Of a stretch of DNA of 25,582 bases, positions 15,357 through 23,181 are shown piece after piece. Origin of the DNA: a virus; the IMG/VR virus record IMGVR_UViG_3300032245_000973, positions 1-25,582 of that record. One strand, 5' to 3'. The translations under genes were made by a program, and so were the position numbers. The notes under the pieces are model-generated. The model was given only the letters and a program-made list of their open reading frames with translations. It was not told the DNA's origin and searched no databases. The number at the start of each line of letters is the position of its first letter. Position 1 is the stretch's first letter.

Positions 15357-16195
15357 GCGAAAAAATTAGATTGATTGAACTCCAGTCGTGTTACGTAGTC
15401 TGCTTTACAATGATCGCAAGTTAGTGTAATTGGTTTTAGAGAATTAGTTTCTGCTAGACCATTAATGGTGTTTTTGATATCTTCATAGGCCTGGCGATCA
15501 CAGTTGCTTAAGAACTCGTGTATTAGTGCAGGGTTTGTAACCAATTCACCCGTTTCACTAGTAATGCTACGAATACAGCTGGCCACTGTGTCAATATTTA
15601 AATCTGTTAATTTTTTAAAGCTGTCAGCAAAGTAAGCAGCTTTTTCCTCTTCTGATATATCACTGCTAGTAATAGTATTGATTAATTTCTGTTGTTCAAA
15701 GGTAATAATGTTACTTTGATTTAAATCTTTATACAGTTGAGGTTTGAAGTCAAACACAAGATTGTCAATCACAGTTGATTTGTTATAGTTGTTTACTGGT
15801 TGTATGTTGTCTAATACTGTGCGTAGGTCCACTGTAGGTTCGTTGTCTTCTTTACAGTGCGGGCAAGTACTGACGATATCCATACCTGGACCATAACTGG
15901 CAAGTCGTATGGCGATTAGAATTGCGTCTAAATCTACAGCGGGAATATTCCAAGCATCTTTGATATTTGGACAGCAGCTTAAGATCATTTCAGTTATACT
16001 GTTGCCGTTGAGTAAGGCATCAGGAGTTCGTAACATGATTTCATCTTTGACAGTCATTGGGAAAATTGGGATTTCGCCATTTAAAGGTAAATCAACAGCA
16101 CCTTCGGGCCAAAATTTACCTCCACTGGGTAATTTTAGATAGATTGCTGGTTGTCTAAAGTGCTTAGACAAAGGATTATTTGATGTTGTAGACAT
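15353..16195 (-). CDS. gp26: Baseplate hub / tail assembly protein gp26
   Basis: The 280-aa protein matches the T4-like baseplate protein family to which aquatic-phage gp26 belongs. It has HFRQPAIYLKLPSGGKFWPE near the start, IPIFPMTVKDEIMLRTPDAL, two CxxC pairs (C111/C114 and C260/C263), and LEFNQSNFFA at the end. The four cysteines probably bind one zinc ion. The ATG at 16195 is chosen over upstream alternatives because the conserved PLSKHFRQP opening follows it and GGAG lies 11 bases upstream. A perfect leftward late promoter is about 40 bases upstream. The gene is divergent from the tape measure gene. The slippery heptamer TTTTTTC covers codons F278-F279. Confidence 0.87.
   Translation of the reverse strand: MSTTSNNPLSKHFRQPAIYLKLPSGGKFWPEGAVDLPLNGEIPIFPMTVKDEIMLRTPDALLNGNSITEMILSCCPNIKDAWNIPAVDLDAILIAIRLASYGPGMDIVSTCPHCKEDNEPTVDLRTVLDNIQPVNNYNKSTVIDNLVFDFKPQLYKDLNQSNIITFEQQKLINTITSSDISEEEKAAYFADSFKKLTDLNIDTVASCIRSITSETGELVTNPALIHEFLSNCDRQAYEDIKNTINGLAETNSLKPITLTCDHCKADYVTRLEFNQSNFFA
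15359..15383 (-). promoter_or_regulatory. Candidate -1 ribosomal frameshift site at the gp26 end
   Basis: On the minus strand the heptamer T-TTT-TTC (15365 down to 15359) sits exactly in the gp26 zero frame over codons 278-279, two codons before the TGA. A GGAG at 15380-15383 lies 14 bases upstream, a distance at which internal Shine-Dalgarno sequences stimulate -1 slippage. A -1 shift would continue CGC-ATG-AGG straight into the 75-aa gene, giving a 355-aa fusion. Downstream pairing is weak (GCUU with AAGC, 4 bp). Confidence 0.55.
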
Positions 16196-16209
16196 TGATT
16201 TTTGAACTC

Positions 16210-16217
16210 CATAAATA
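16210..16217 (+). promoter_or_regulatory. Late promoter for the tape measure gene
   Basis: CATAAATA (7/8 to the late consensus) lies 35 bases before the ATG at 16253, with a predicted start near 16223. It faces the gp26 late promoter at 16234-16241, and the two predicted start sites are about 5 bases apart. Confidence 0.58.
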
Positions 16218-16233
16218 CATTGTAGTATCTTAA

Positions 16234-16241
16234 TATTTATA
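16234..16241 (-). promoter_or_regulatory. T4-type late promoter for gp26
   Basis: The minus strand reads a perfect TATAAATA 38 bases upstream of the gp26 ATG (16195), with a predicted start near 16228. Its footprint overlaps that of the opposing late promoter at 16210-16217. Confidence 0.75.
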
Positions 16242-16252
16242 GTGAAAAAAGC

Positions 16253-18391
16253 ATGGCTATTAAAATCGATATACCTGGCGTAGGTGAAGTTAGTATTGAG
16301 GGTGCAGCTCAAGAAAGCACCATGCAGGAAATTTTGGCTGCACTTAACAAATCCAACAAAACCAAACAAAATAACGACACATCGGCTAGTAGAAAACTAG
16401 ACGAAGAGCGTAAAAAAGAAACTCAAAAAACTAAAGAACTGAATAGTGAATTAGATGATCTAGCAGATGAAATTGAAGACACTACCGAAGAAACAGGAAA
16501 ATTTAAGAAAGAACTCAAAGATGCTGGTAAATTGGTTGGTAGTAATCTAATAGGATTTGCTAAAAGTCTAGCCGGCACAGCAGCTACAGTAGCAACCAGT
16601 TTTGCTAAGAGTTACGACTCTATGTCGGAAAATATGGTGGATGTTGGTGCTAGATTACTCAACACTTCAATTGATATCACCATGGACTTGGCAGCACGTG
16701 CCAGTGATGTCATTACAGGACTAGCAGGCACAGCTTTAGCATGGGTTCCGTTTCTTGGTGAATCAGCAAAAGCTGGAGCAGAAGCTACTAATAAGGTAGC
16801 CAAAGGTACTATTAAAGTAGCAGGTGAAATTGCCAAAGCTGGCAATGACATCATGGCTCACGAATTTGAAGTTAGAATCAAAGCTCTAAATCAATTTTCT
16901 ACTGCGGGAGCTAGTTTTGCTGGTGGTATGACACAGATGGGTGAGATTGCCAATAAAAGTGGGCTTGGTATTGCTGAATTTGCTGATGTGATTAGCAAAA
17001 GTAGAGAAAGCATAGCAAACTCAGGTCTAACAGCCACTGATGCTACAGAACTGCTTAGTGATGGCTTAAAAGGACTAGCCACAACTACAGGTAAATCATC
17101 GCGTACACTGCGTCAAGAATTACTAGCTATGGGAGTAAGCTATGCAGAACAAGGTGAAATAATGGCGCAGTATGCCGCTCAGCGTGTTGCCGAAGGCCGC
17201 TTACAAGGTATGTCTCAAACTGAACTAGCAAAAGGCACAGCAGATTACGCACAGAATTTAAAAGTAATTTCAGATTTAACTGGTAAAGATGCTAAACAGT
17301 TAATGGAAAAAGCACGCCGAGAAAGTATGAGATCCGCACTAATGGCATCTTTAGGGCCCGACCAACTTGATGCATTTAAAAAAGCCTATGCCCAATTAGA
17401 AACAATGGGACCGGATTTTCAAGCGGCGTTGATACAAAAATTGATGCCAGGTGGTGCAGTAAATATTGCTGGGATAGCTGTTAATCAAGCGGCGATGGAT
17501 ATGCTTGATAATATCAGTGGAGTAATTAAATCTGGTAGTAAAGATGCCTTAGTTGAAACCCAACAGTATATGGCTGAAGGCGCAAATCATGCTAGAAATC
17601 TAAATAAAAACTTTGCGGCCATAGACGTTGCAGCATCATATGGTGTATCTGGAATGGAAAAATATGCCCAAAATCAAAACGCAATGATAAGTTATTTCTT
17701 AGATCCAGATGCTGCCAAACGATCAATGAAAACCTCATCAGATCAAAGAGAAGCACAAGACGAGGTAACTAAAAATTATATAGTTGCTACTGACACTCTT
17801 AAAGATTTCCAAATACAAATGCAGACGTTGGCAACACAATTATTGCCAGAATATTCAGAGGCAATTAAAAAAACCACAACATCAACTATTAAGTTCTTAG
17901 AGCTTGCTATGAAAGTAGCGTCTGGTAAAATGTCGTTGTCAGATCTACAAAAAGCAATAGGTGGCGAAGGCGAGTCAACTACAAAACCAACTGGTGGGTA
18001 TGACGGCAAAGGTGGCGGATCAAACCCTAATGCTGGCGGTGTTGGCGGCGGTTTTGATCAAACGTATTTTGTAAAAGGACCAGGAGAAACCGATGCCGAT
18101 TACGCAACACGCATGACTGCTTATGCTAAAGCCCAAAATGCTATGGCAGTTCCGCAAAAAGGCAAAGCACTTGGTGGTATCAGTTCAGGACCAATCAGTG
18201 GTTACAGTGAAATTCTACATGGTACAGAAGCTGTAGTACCACTTCCAGACGGTAAGACTATTCCAGTTAGTTTGGACAGCAGCAGTCTAACATCAGCTAT
18301 GAATCAACAAACTGGCTTATTAAACCAAATACTGTCAGCTATGACCAAAAACAACACACTAACATCAGGAATATTACAGAACAGTTATTAA
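16253..18391 (+). CDS. Tail tape measure protein
   Basis: The 712-aa protein is mostly helical. A charged coiled-coil segment (about 35-95) is followed by long A/G-rich hydrophobic helices (about 95-185) and extended helical repeats. A G/N/S-rich linker (about 590-620) precedes a C-terminal block near 640-672 reading ALGGISSGP, then GYSEILHGTEAVVPLPDGK. That block is typical of tape measure proteins of many tailed phages. It sets tail tube length and is ejected during infection; T4 gp29 (590 aa) has this role. It lies divergently next to gp26 and its small partner, like tape measure and chaperone genes elsewhere. No Shine-Dalgarno is visible, only an A-rich stretch before the ATG. Confidence 0.85.
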   Translation: MAIKIDIPGVGEVSIEGAAQESTMQEILAALNKSNKTKQNNDTSASRKLDEERKKETQKTKELNSELDDLADEIEDTTEETGKFKKELKDAGKLVGSNLIGFAKSLAGTAATVATSFAKSYDSMSENMVDVGARLLNTSIDITMDLAARASDVITGLAGTALAWVPFLGESAKAGAEATNKVAKGTIKVAGEIAKAGNDIMAHEFEVRIKALNQFSTAGASFAGGMTQMGEIANKSGLGIAEFADVISKSRESIANSGLTATDATELLSDGLKGLATTTGKSSRTLRQELLAMGVSYAEQGEIMAQYAAQRVAEGRLQGMSQTELAKGTADYAQNLKVISDLTGKDAKQLMEKARRESMRSALMASLGPDQLDAFKKAYAQLETMGPDFQAALIQKLMPGGAVNIAGIAVNQAAMDMLDNISGVIKSGSKDALVETQQYMAEGANHARNLNKNFAAIDVAASYGVSGMEKYAQNQNAMISYFLDPDAAKRSMKTSSDQREAQDEVTKNYIVATDTLKDFQIQMQTLATQLLPEYSEAIKKTTTSTIKFLELAMKVASGKMSLSDLQKAIGGEGESTTKPTGGYDGKGGGSNPNAGGVGGGFDQTYFVKGPGETDADYATRMTAYAKAQNAMAVPQKGKALGGISSGPISGYSEILHGTEAVVPLPDGKTIPVSLDSSSLTSAMNQQTGLLNQILSAMTKNNTLTSGILQNSY

Positions 18392-18394
18392 GGC

Positions 18395-18402
18395 GATAAA
18401 TA
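18395..18402 (+). promoter_or_regulatory. Late promoter for the portal/head block
   Basis: GATAAATA begins 3 bases after the tape measure stop and ends 24 bases before the portal ATG at 18427. It would start the late transcript that covers the head genes. Confidence 0.68.
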
Positions 18403-18426
18403 CTGTATCTTTAAAGAGAACTTAAT

Positions 18427-20139
18427 ATGGCCTGGAAAAAATATTTCAAAACCGCAAATCCTAATACTGCGGGCATGATGAGCCCAATCAATGGCGGCAG
18501 TGGTAACTTACCAGATGCTGGCTATCGTAACTTTGCTAGTCAACTACCAGAAGTCTACATTGGTCACCCAAATCGTACAGAACGCTACAATCAATATGAA
18601 CAGATGGATATGGACAGTGAAGTTAATGCTGCACTAGACATCTTAGCTGAGTTTATGACTCAGTCTAATAACGAAAACGGTACAGGTTTTGATTTATTCT
18701 TTAAAGAAGACCCAACAGACAACGAAGTTAAGATTATACGTGAACAGTTACAACAATGGGTAAGCCTAAATGATCTAAACAAACGCCTATTCAAACTAGT
18801 GCGTAATACTATTAAGTATGGTGATCAGGTATTCCTACGTGATCCAGAAACATTTAAGTTATTTTGGACAGAAATGTTCAAAGTTACTAAAGTTATCGTT
18901 AACGAAGCTGAAGGCAAAAAACCAGAACAGTATGTTATCAAAGACCTAAATATCAATTTCCAAAATCTAACAGCTACAGCACTAAGCTCAAGTGATACAT
19001 TTATCAATCACCCACAGGTAGGCGGACCAAGTGGTGCGTATGTACAGCCACAAACACCTTACAGTGGTGGATCGCGCTTTAGTCATGCTAAGAACGAAGC
19101 GGTTATTGATGCTGAACACGTAGTTCATGTTAGTCTTACAGAAGGTTTAGATTTAAACTGGCCATTTGGTAATTCAGTATTAGAAAGCATTTTTAAAATT
19201 TTCAAACAAAAAGAACTATTAGAAGATGCTATCATTATCTACCGCATACAACGTGCTCCAGAACGTCGTATCTTTAAGATTGACGTAGGTAACATGCCAA
19301 CACACATGGCTATGGCCTACGTTGACCGTGTTAAAAACGAAATTCATCAACGTCGTATTCCTACACAAACAGGTGGTGGACAAAACATGATGGATGCTAC
19401 ATATAATCCATTATCAACTAATGAAGACTACTTTTTCCCTGTAACAGCAGATGGCCGTGGATCTAGCGTTGATGTGTTCCCAGGTGGTCAAAACCTAGGT
19501 GAAATCACTGACTTACGTTACTTTACCAACAAGATGTTCCGTGGTCTACGTATTCCAAGTAGCTATTTGCCAACAGGTACAGACGAAAGTGAACGTACCT
19601 ACAGCGATGGTAAGACCACAACAGCACTGATCCAAGAATGGCGATTTAATCAGTACTGTAAACGTCTACAAACTATGATAGTTGAAAAACTAGACATGGA
19701 ATTCAAAATGTTCATGCGCTGGAGAGGCATTAACATTGACAATAGCTTGTTTGACTTGCGTTTTAACGAACCACAAAACTTTGCTAAGTATCGTCAAGCA
19801 GAAGTTGATGCTGTACGTATTGCTACCTATACACAGTTAGAACCTATTCCTTATCTAAGCAAACGTTTCTTGCTAGAACGTTATCTAGATCTAAGCGAAG
19901 AAGAAATGCAACGCAATGATGAACTATGGGCACAGGAAAACGGCACAGCAGAATCTACAGAAGCTCCAGAAGCTGGCTTACGTAGCGTTGGTGTTACTAA
20001 TGCTGGCTTGCAACAAGACATGGATACACTTGCTCCAGTAGCTCCAATGCCAGGCGCAGAAGGCGCTCCACCCGTAGGACAACCTGATATGGCAGGAACT
20101 GCACCAGAGACCAGTGCAGGTGGCGGTTTAGGTTTATAG
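18427..20139 (+). CDS. gp20: Portal vertex protein gp20
   Basis: The 570-aa protein matches T4-like portal proteins: QLPEVYIGHPNRTERYNQYE and the MDMDSEVNAALDILAEFMTQ segment near the start. The wing and stem follow with KLVRNTIKYGDQVFLRD, IIYRIQRAPERRIFKIDVGN and FFPVTADGRGSSVD. Then comes YLPTGTDESERTYSDGKTTT, a marker block of gp20. It forms the dodecameric DNA-entry ring on which the prohead is built. T4 gp20 is 524 aa; the extra length is a P/A/G-rich tail (about 510-570). The order gp20, small core proteins, gp21, gp22, gp23 is the T4 head order. Confidence 0.96.
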   Translation: MAWKKYFKTANPNTAGMMSPINGGSGNLPDAGYRNFASQLPEVYIGHPNRTERYNQYEQMDMDSEVNAALDILAEFMTQSNNENGTGFDLFFKEDPTDNEVKIIREQLQQWVSLNDLNKRLFKLVRNTIKYGDQVFLRDPETFKLFWTEMFKVTKVIVNEAEGKKPEQYVIKDLNINFQNLTATALSSSDTFINHPQVGGPSGAYVQPQTPYSGGSRFSHAKNEAVIDAEHVVHVSLTEGLDLNWPFGNSVLESIFKIFKQKELLEDAIIIYRIQRAPERRIFKIDVGNMPTHMAMAYVDRVKNEIHQRRIPTQTGGGQNMMDATYNPLSTNEDYFFPVTADGRGSSVDVFPGGQNLGEITDLRYFTNKMFRGLRIPSSYLPTGTDESERTYSDGKTTTALIQEWRFNQYCKRLQTMIVEKLDMEFKMFMRWRGINIDNSLFDLRFNEPQNFAKYRQAEVDAVRIATYTQLEPIPYLSKRFLLERYLDLSEEEMQRNDELWAQENGTAESTEAPEAGLRSVGVTNAGLQQDMDTLAPVAPMPGAEGAPPVGQPDMAGTAPETSAGGGLGL

Positions 20140-20159
20140 AATTTTTGGTAAATAATCGT

Positions 20160-20381
20160 ATGAACCTACTAGAAGTATTTAAAGACTTGCCCAAAGGCTA
20201 TAGCACTGAGAAAGAGGACCATACGGCTCTTAAGCTCAGCGACCTACGCAAGACTAAACTAACACTAAAACAACTAAATCGCCTACGTATCATGAATGAT
20301 GTGCGTAAATTAGAGCACGAACAGAAGATTGAACAGGTTCAACAACAGTATAAAGCACCTCCAGCACAGCCAGCGATGTAG
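20160..20381 (+). CDS. Small helical protein between portal and prohead core genes
   Basis: A 73-aa protein starts at the ATG at 20160 (MNLLEVFKDLPKGYST). A TTG five codons earlier is an alternative but has no better ribosome site. It is highly charged and helical (TLKQLNRLRIMNDVRKLEHE) and ends in a Q/P/A-rich tail. A gene of this size occupies the same position in other T4-like head clusters, where T4 itself has the small core proteins gp67/gp68. A minor prohead role is possible by position only. It lies 20 bases after the portal stop. Confidence 0.72.
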   Translation: MNLLEVFKDLPKGYSTEKEDHTALKLSDLRKTKLTLKQLNRLRIMNDVRKLEHEQKIEQVQQQYKAPPAQPAM

Positions 20382-20446
20382 TTATCTGGTCAAAACGATT
20401 CAAAAACAACGCATTTAACCCCCTTTTCTGTAATAAAAAGTAAATA

Positions 20447-20454
20447 TATAAACA
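20447..20454 (+). promoter_or_regulatory. Weak late-promoter-like element before the acidic core protein
   Basis: TATAAACA (7/8 to TATAAATA, the mismatch in the core) lies in the 132-base gap between the 73-aa gene and the acidic core protein, 59 bases before its ATG. The gap is otherwise AT-rich, with AAGGAG before the ATG. This gene is expected to be highly expressed, so a local promoter is plausible. Confidence 0.3.
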
Positions 20455-20513
20455 TAATACAATTCAATTGAGTATTAGTTCCGGATTAATATTAATTTTT
20501 AAGGAGTTCCTAA

Positions 20514-21392
20514 ATGAGCAACAAATACGAACAATTAGTCGAATTCATCATTAACGATGAAACAGACAAAGCTCGTGAACTTTTCCACCAAATTGTTGTG
20601 GAAAAATCAAGAGACATCTATGAAGGCCTAGTTTCTGAAGAAGACCTAGACGAAGTTGGTGGTAACGAAGTTGAAGACCTAGTAGACGAAGTTAGCCTAG
20701 ACGAAGAAGGTATTTCAGAAGAAGAAGAAGGCGAAGAATTTGGCGACGAAGAAGCTGAAGGCGAAGAAGAATTTGGTGATGAACACGGTGAAGAAGGTGT
20801 TGAAGCACGTGTTGATGACCTAGAAGCTGCACTTGACGAACTTAAAGCTGAATTCGATGCTTTAATGGCAGGTGAAGAGCACGAAGAAGAAGAATTCCCA
20901 GGCATCCACGGTGACGAAGGTGACGAAGGTGAAGAAGACCTAGGCCAAGAAGAATTTTACGAAGCTAAAGAAGAAGACGACGAAGAAGATGACGAAGAAG
21001 ATCTAGACGAATCTATCGTTCGTGAATACGTTGAAAAAGTAGCTGATACAGGTCAAAAAAACCCAACAGGTACAATGTCTGGTTCAGGTAACAAAACACC
21101 AAAACAAGGTGAAACAAATACTAAATCACCAGTAGCAGGTAAAAATGACATGGGTGGTACAGCGGCTTCATCTAAAGGTGGTAACCAAGATCAAGACGGT
21201 ACAAGCCCAGCTGCAGCTCCAAAAACAAAAGGTGAGTTAGTAAGTAACCCACAAAACAAACCAGGTGCTAATGCAGGTAAAACAGCATTTAAAACTAAAG
21301 AAAGCTCAACAGGTGCTGAAGGTAAACTAGCTGGTGCAGACGGTAGTCGTCCAATCAATAAAGCTAGCGTTATCAAAACAACACCACGTTAA
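20514..21392 (+). CDS. gp67: Acidic prohead core protein, gp67-like and greatly extended
   Basis: The first 40 residues follow the T4 gp67 pattern: a short helix, then DETDKARELFHQIVVEKSRD, compared with T4's D-x3-AR-x-LF segment. Residues about 42-175 are extremely acidic, with long runs of E and D and repeated EEE/GDE units. Residues about 180-292 switch to a G/S/T/K/N/P-rich basic tail. T4 gp67 is only 80 aa and acidic at its C-terminus; it forms part of the scaffold core and is degraded by the gp21 protease. This 292-aa version would carry far more negative charge into the prohead. The codon use is GAA-rich and repetitive, so the acidic tract may vary between strains. AAGGAG precedes the ATG. 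Confidence 0.72.
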   Translation: MSNKYEQLVEFIINDETDKARELFHQIVVEKSRDIYEGLVSEEDLDEVGGNEVEDLVDEVSLDEEGISEEEEGEEFGDEEAEGEEEFGDEHGEEGVEARVDDLEAALDELKAEFDALMAGEEHEEEEFPGIHGDEGDEGEEDLGQEEFYEAKEEDDEEDDEEDLDESIVREYVEKVADTGQKNPTGTMSGSGNKTPKQGETNTKSPVAGKNDMGGTAASSKGGNQDQDGTSPAAAPKTKGELVSNPQNKPGANAGKTAFKTKESSTGAEGKLAGADGSRPINKASVIKTTPR

Positions 21393-21405
21393 TTAGGACA
21401 AGCAA

Positions 21406-22047
21406 ATGGCTTTATATCTTAAAGAAAACTTAACTTTTGACGCAGCTCGCATGGAAGTGTTAACTGAAGGCTCAGCTGACGGCAAAGGTAAGAATCTTTA
21501 CATGAAAGGTATTTTCATTCAAGGTGGCGTTAAAAACCACAATGAACGTGTATACCCAGTAAATGAGATTGAAAAAGCTGTTAGCACACTAAATGAACAA
21601 ATCAAGGGTGGTTACAGCGTCTTAGGCGAAGTAGATCACCCTGATGATTTGAAAATTAATTTAGATCGAGTTTCACATATGATTACTGATATGTGGATGG
21701 ATGGTCCTAATGGTTTTGGTAAATTAAAGATTCTTCCTACTCCAATGGGTCAACTAGTACAGACCATGTTAGAGTCAGGAGTAAAATTAGGTGTTTCATC
21801 TCGTGGTAGCGGCAACGTGAGCGAAGGTGATGGCCGAGTTAGTGACTTTGAAATAGTCACAGTCGATGTAGTTGCGCAACCAAGTGCGCCAAACGCATAT
21901 CCAACAGCGATTTACGAAGGACTGATGAATATGAAGGGTGGACATAAGGTATTCGAGATGGCGAGAGAAGCCAGCGCAGATCAAAAGGTACAAAAATATC
22001 TGAGAGAAGCTGTAAAAGGCCTAATCAAAGATTTGAAAATTAAATAG
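21406..22047 (+). CDS. gp21: Prohead core protease gp21
   Basis: The 213-aa protein has the herpesvirus-assemblin-like phage protease layout. An N-terminal strand region with MKGIFIQGGVKNHNERVYP leads to the catalytic histidine in GEVDHPDD (H78). The nucleophile serine is in GVSSRGSG (S131 or S132), and VTVDVVAQPSAP carries D154. T4 gp21 (212 aa) has the same length. It cleaves scaffold, core and capsid proteins after (I/L)-x-E during head maturation and then digests itself. It is flanked by its substrates, the acidic core protein upstream and gp22 and gp23 downstream. AGGAC precedes the ATG. Confidence 0.95.
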   Translation: MALYLKENLTFDAARMEVLTEGSADGKGKNLYMKGIFIQGGVKNHNERVYPVNEIEKAVSTLNEQIKGGYSVLGEVDHPDDLKINLDRVSHMITDMWMDGPNGFGKLKILPTPMGQLVQTMLESGVKLGVSSRGSGNVSEGDGRVSDFEIVTVDVVAQPSAPNAYPTAIYEGLMNMKGGHKVFEMAREASADQKVQKYLREAVKGLIKDLKIK

Positions 22048-22057
22048 GGAGATCAGA

Positions 22058-23152
22058 ATGTTAGACGCTATCAAACCATTGTTAGATTCTGGCATCATTA
22101 ACGAAGAAACTCAAACTTCACTAAACGAAGCTTGGGAATCTAAACTTAATGAAGCACGTGATGTTATTCGCGCTGAATTGCGTGAAGAATTTGCGGGCCG
22201 CTATGAACATGACAAAAATGTAATGGTTGAAGCTCTAGACAAAATGGTTACTGAAAATCTCACCGCTGAACTCAAAGAGTTTGCCGAAGAGAAACAAGCT
22301 CTAGCTGAAGACCGCGTGAAATTTAAACGTCACATGGTTGAATCAGCTGGTAAGTTTAATGACTTTATGGTTACTAAACTTGCTGAAGAGATCAAAGAAT
22401 TGCGTCAAGATAAGAAAGTTCAAACTGAAGCTATCGCTAAGTTAGAAAAATTTGTTATCCACGCACTTGCTGAAGAAATCAAAGAGTTTGACCAAGACAA
22501 GCAAGCAGTTGTAGAAACTAAAGTTAAACTTGTTGCTGAAGCTAAAACTAAATTAGCTGAACTACAAGCGGCTTTTGTTAAACGCAGTGCAAAACTTGTT
22601 AAGGAAGCAGTATCAAACAATCTAGGCTCAGAATTAGCTCAACTAAAAGAAGACATTCAAACTGCTCGTGAGAACATGTTTGGACGTCGCCTATTTGAAG
22701 CATTTGCTAGTGAATTTGCTGTTACACACCTAAGTGAAAACAAAGAATTTGCTAAACTTCAAGCAGACATCGCAGAGAAAGAAGCGATTATTGCTGAAAG
22801 TCAAAAAGCAATCGCAGAAAAAGAAGCACTAGTTGAATCTAAGAACCGTGAAGTTCGTGTAATTACTGAAAGTATCGCTCGTAAAGAGAAACTAGATGGA
22901 TTACTAAAAACATTAAACAAAGAGAAAGCTGAAGTAATGAACAGCCTACTCGAGAGTGTGCAGACAGAAAGGCTACAAGCTGCATATGACAAGTATCTAC
23001 CAGCAGTTCTAAACAACACTCCAACAGCAAAAGCTGAAAAGGCGATGCTAAGTGAGTCAAGAGTAGAAGTGACAGGTGATAAATCTGCTAAAACAAACGA
23101 AGAATCCGAAACAAATGTTATCGAAATTCGCCGTTTAGCAGGGCTAAAATAG
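22058..23152 (+). CDS. gp22: Prohead scaffold protein gp22
   Basis: The 364-aa protein is almost entirely charged helix, as expected of the T4-like scaffold. It begins MLDAIKPLLDSGIINEE and carries a series of related heptad-rich blocks (AEELKEFAEEK, AEEIKELRQDK and AEEIKEFDQDK types). A more conserved part follows with MFGRRLFEAFASEFAVTHLS, and the end reads VIEIRRLAGLK. T4 gp22 is 269 aa. It forms the inner core on which gp23 assembles and is cut to small peptides by gp21; many L-x-E sequences (for example KLAEE, LLES) are potential cut sites. GGGAG precedes the ATG, 10 bases after the gp21 stop. Confidence 0.92.
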   Translation: MLDAIKPLLDSGIINEETQTSLNEAWESKLNEARDVIRAELREEFAGRYEHDKNVMVEALDKMVTENLTAELKEFAEEKQALAEDRVKFKRHMVESAGKFNDFMVTKLAEEIKELRQDKKVQTEAIAKLEKFVIHALAEEIKEFDQDKQAVVETKVKLVAEAKTKLAELQAAFVKRSAKLVKEAVSNNLGSELAQLKEDIQTARENMFGRRLFEAFASEFAVTHLSENKEFAKLQADIAEKEAIIAESQKAIAEKEALVESKNREVRVITESIARKEKLDGLLKTLNKEKAEVMNSLLESVQTERLQAAYDKYLPAVLNNTPTAKAEKAMLSESRVEVTGDKSAKTNEESETNVIEIRRLAGLK

Positions 23153-23181
23153 TAGTAATTTTTTAATAAGGAAAAAAAGAA

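Noticed and set aside
16196-16369. A longer gp26 starting upstream at 16369
   Set aside because: The extra 58 codons cross both late promoters and the tape measure start, and do not resemble the family. The ATG at 16195 is followed by the conserved opening.
20618-20905. A serine-rich reading frame antisense to the acidic core protein
   Set aside because: It is the mirror of GAA-rich codons (TTC/TCT/TCA on the other strand), with no ribosome site or promoter. It is a composition artefact.
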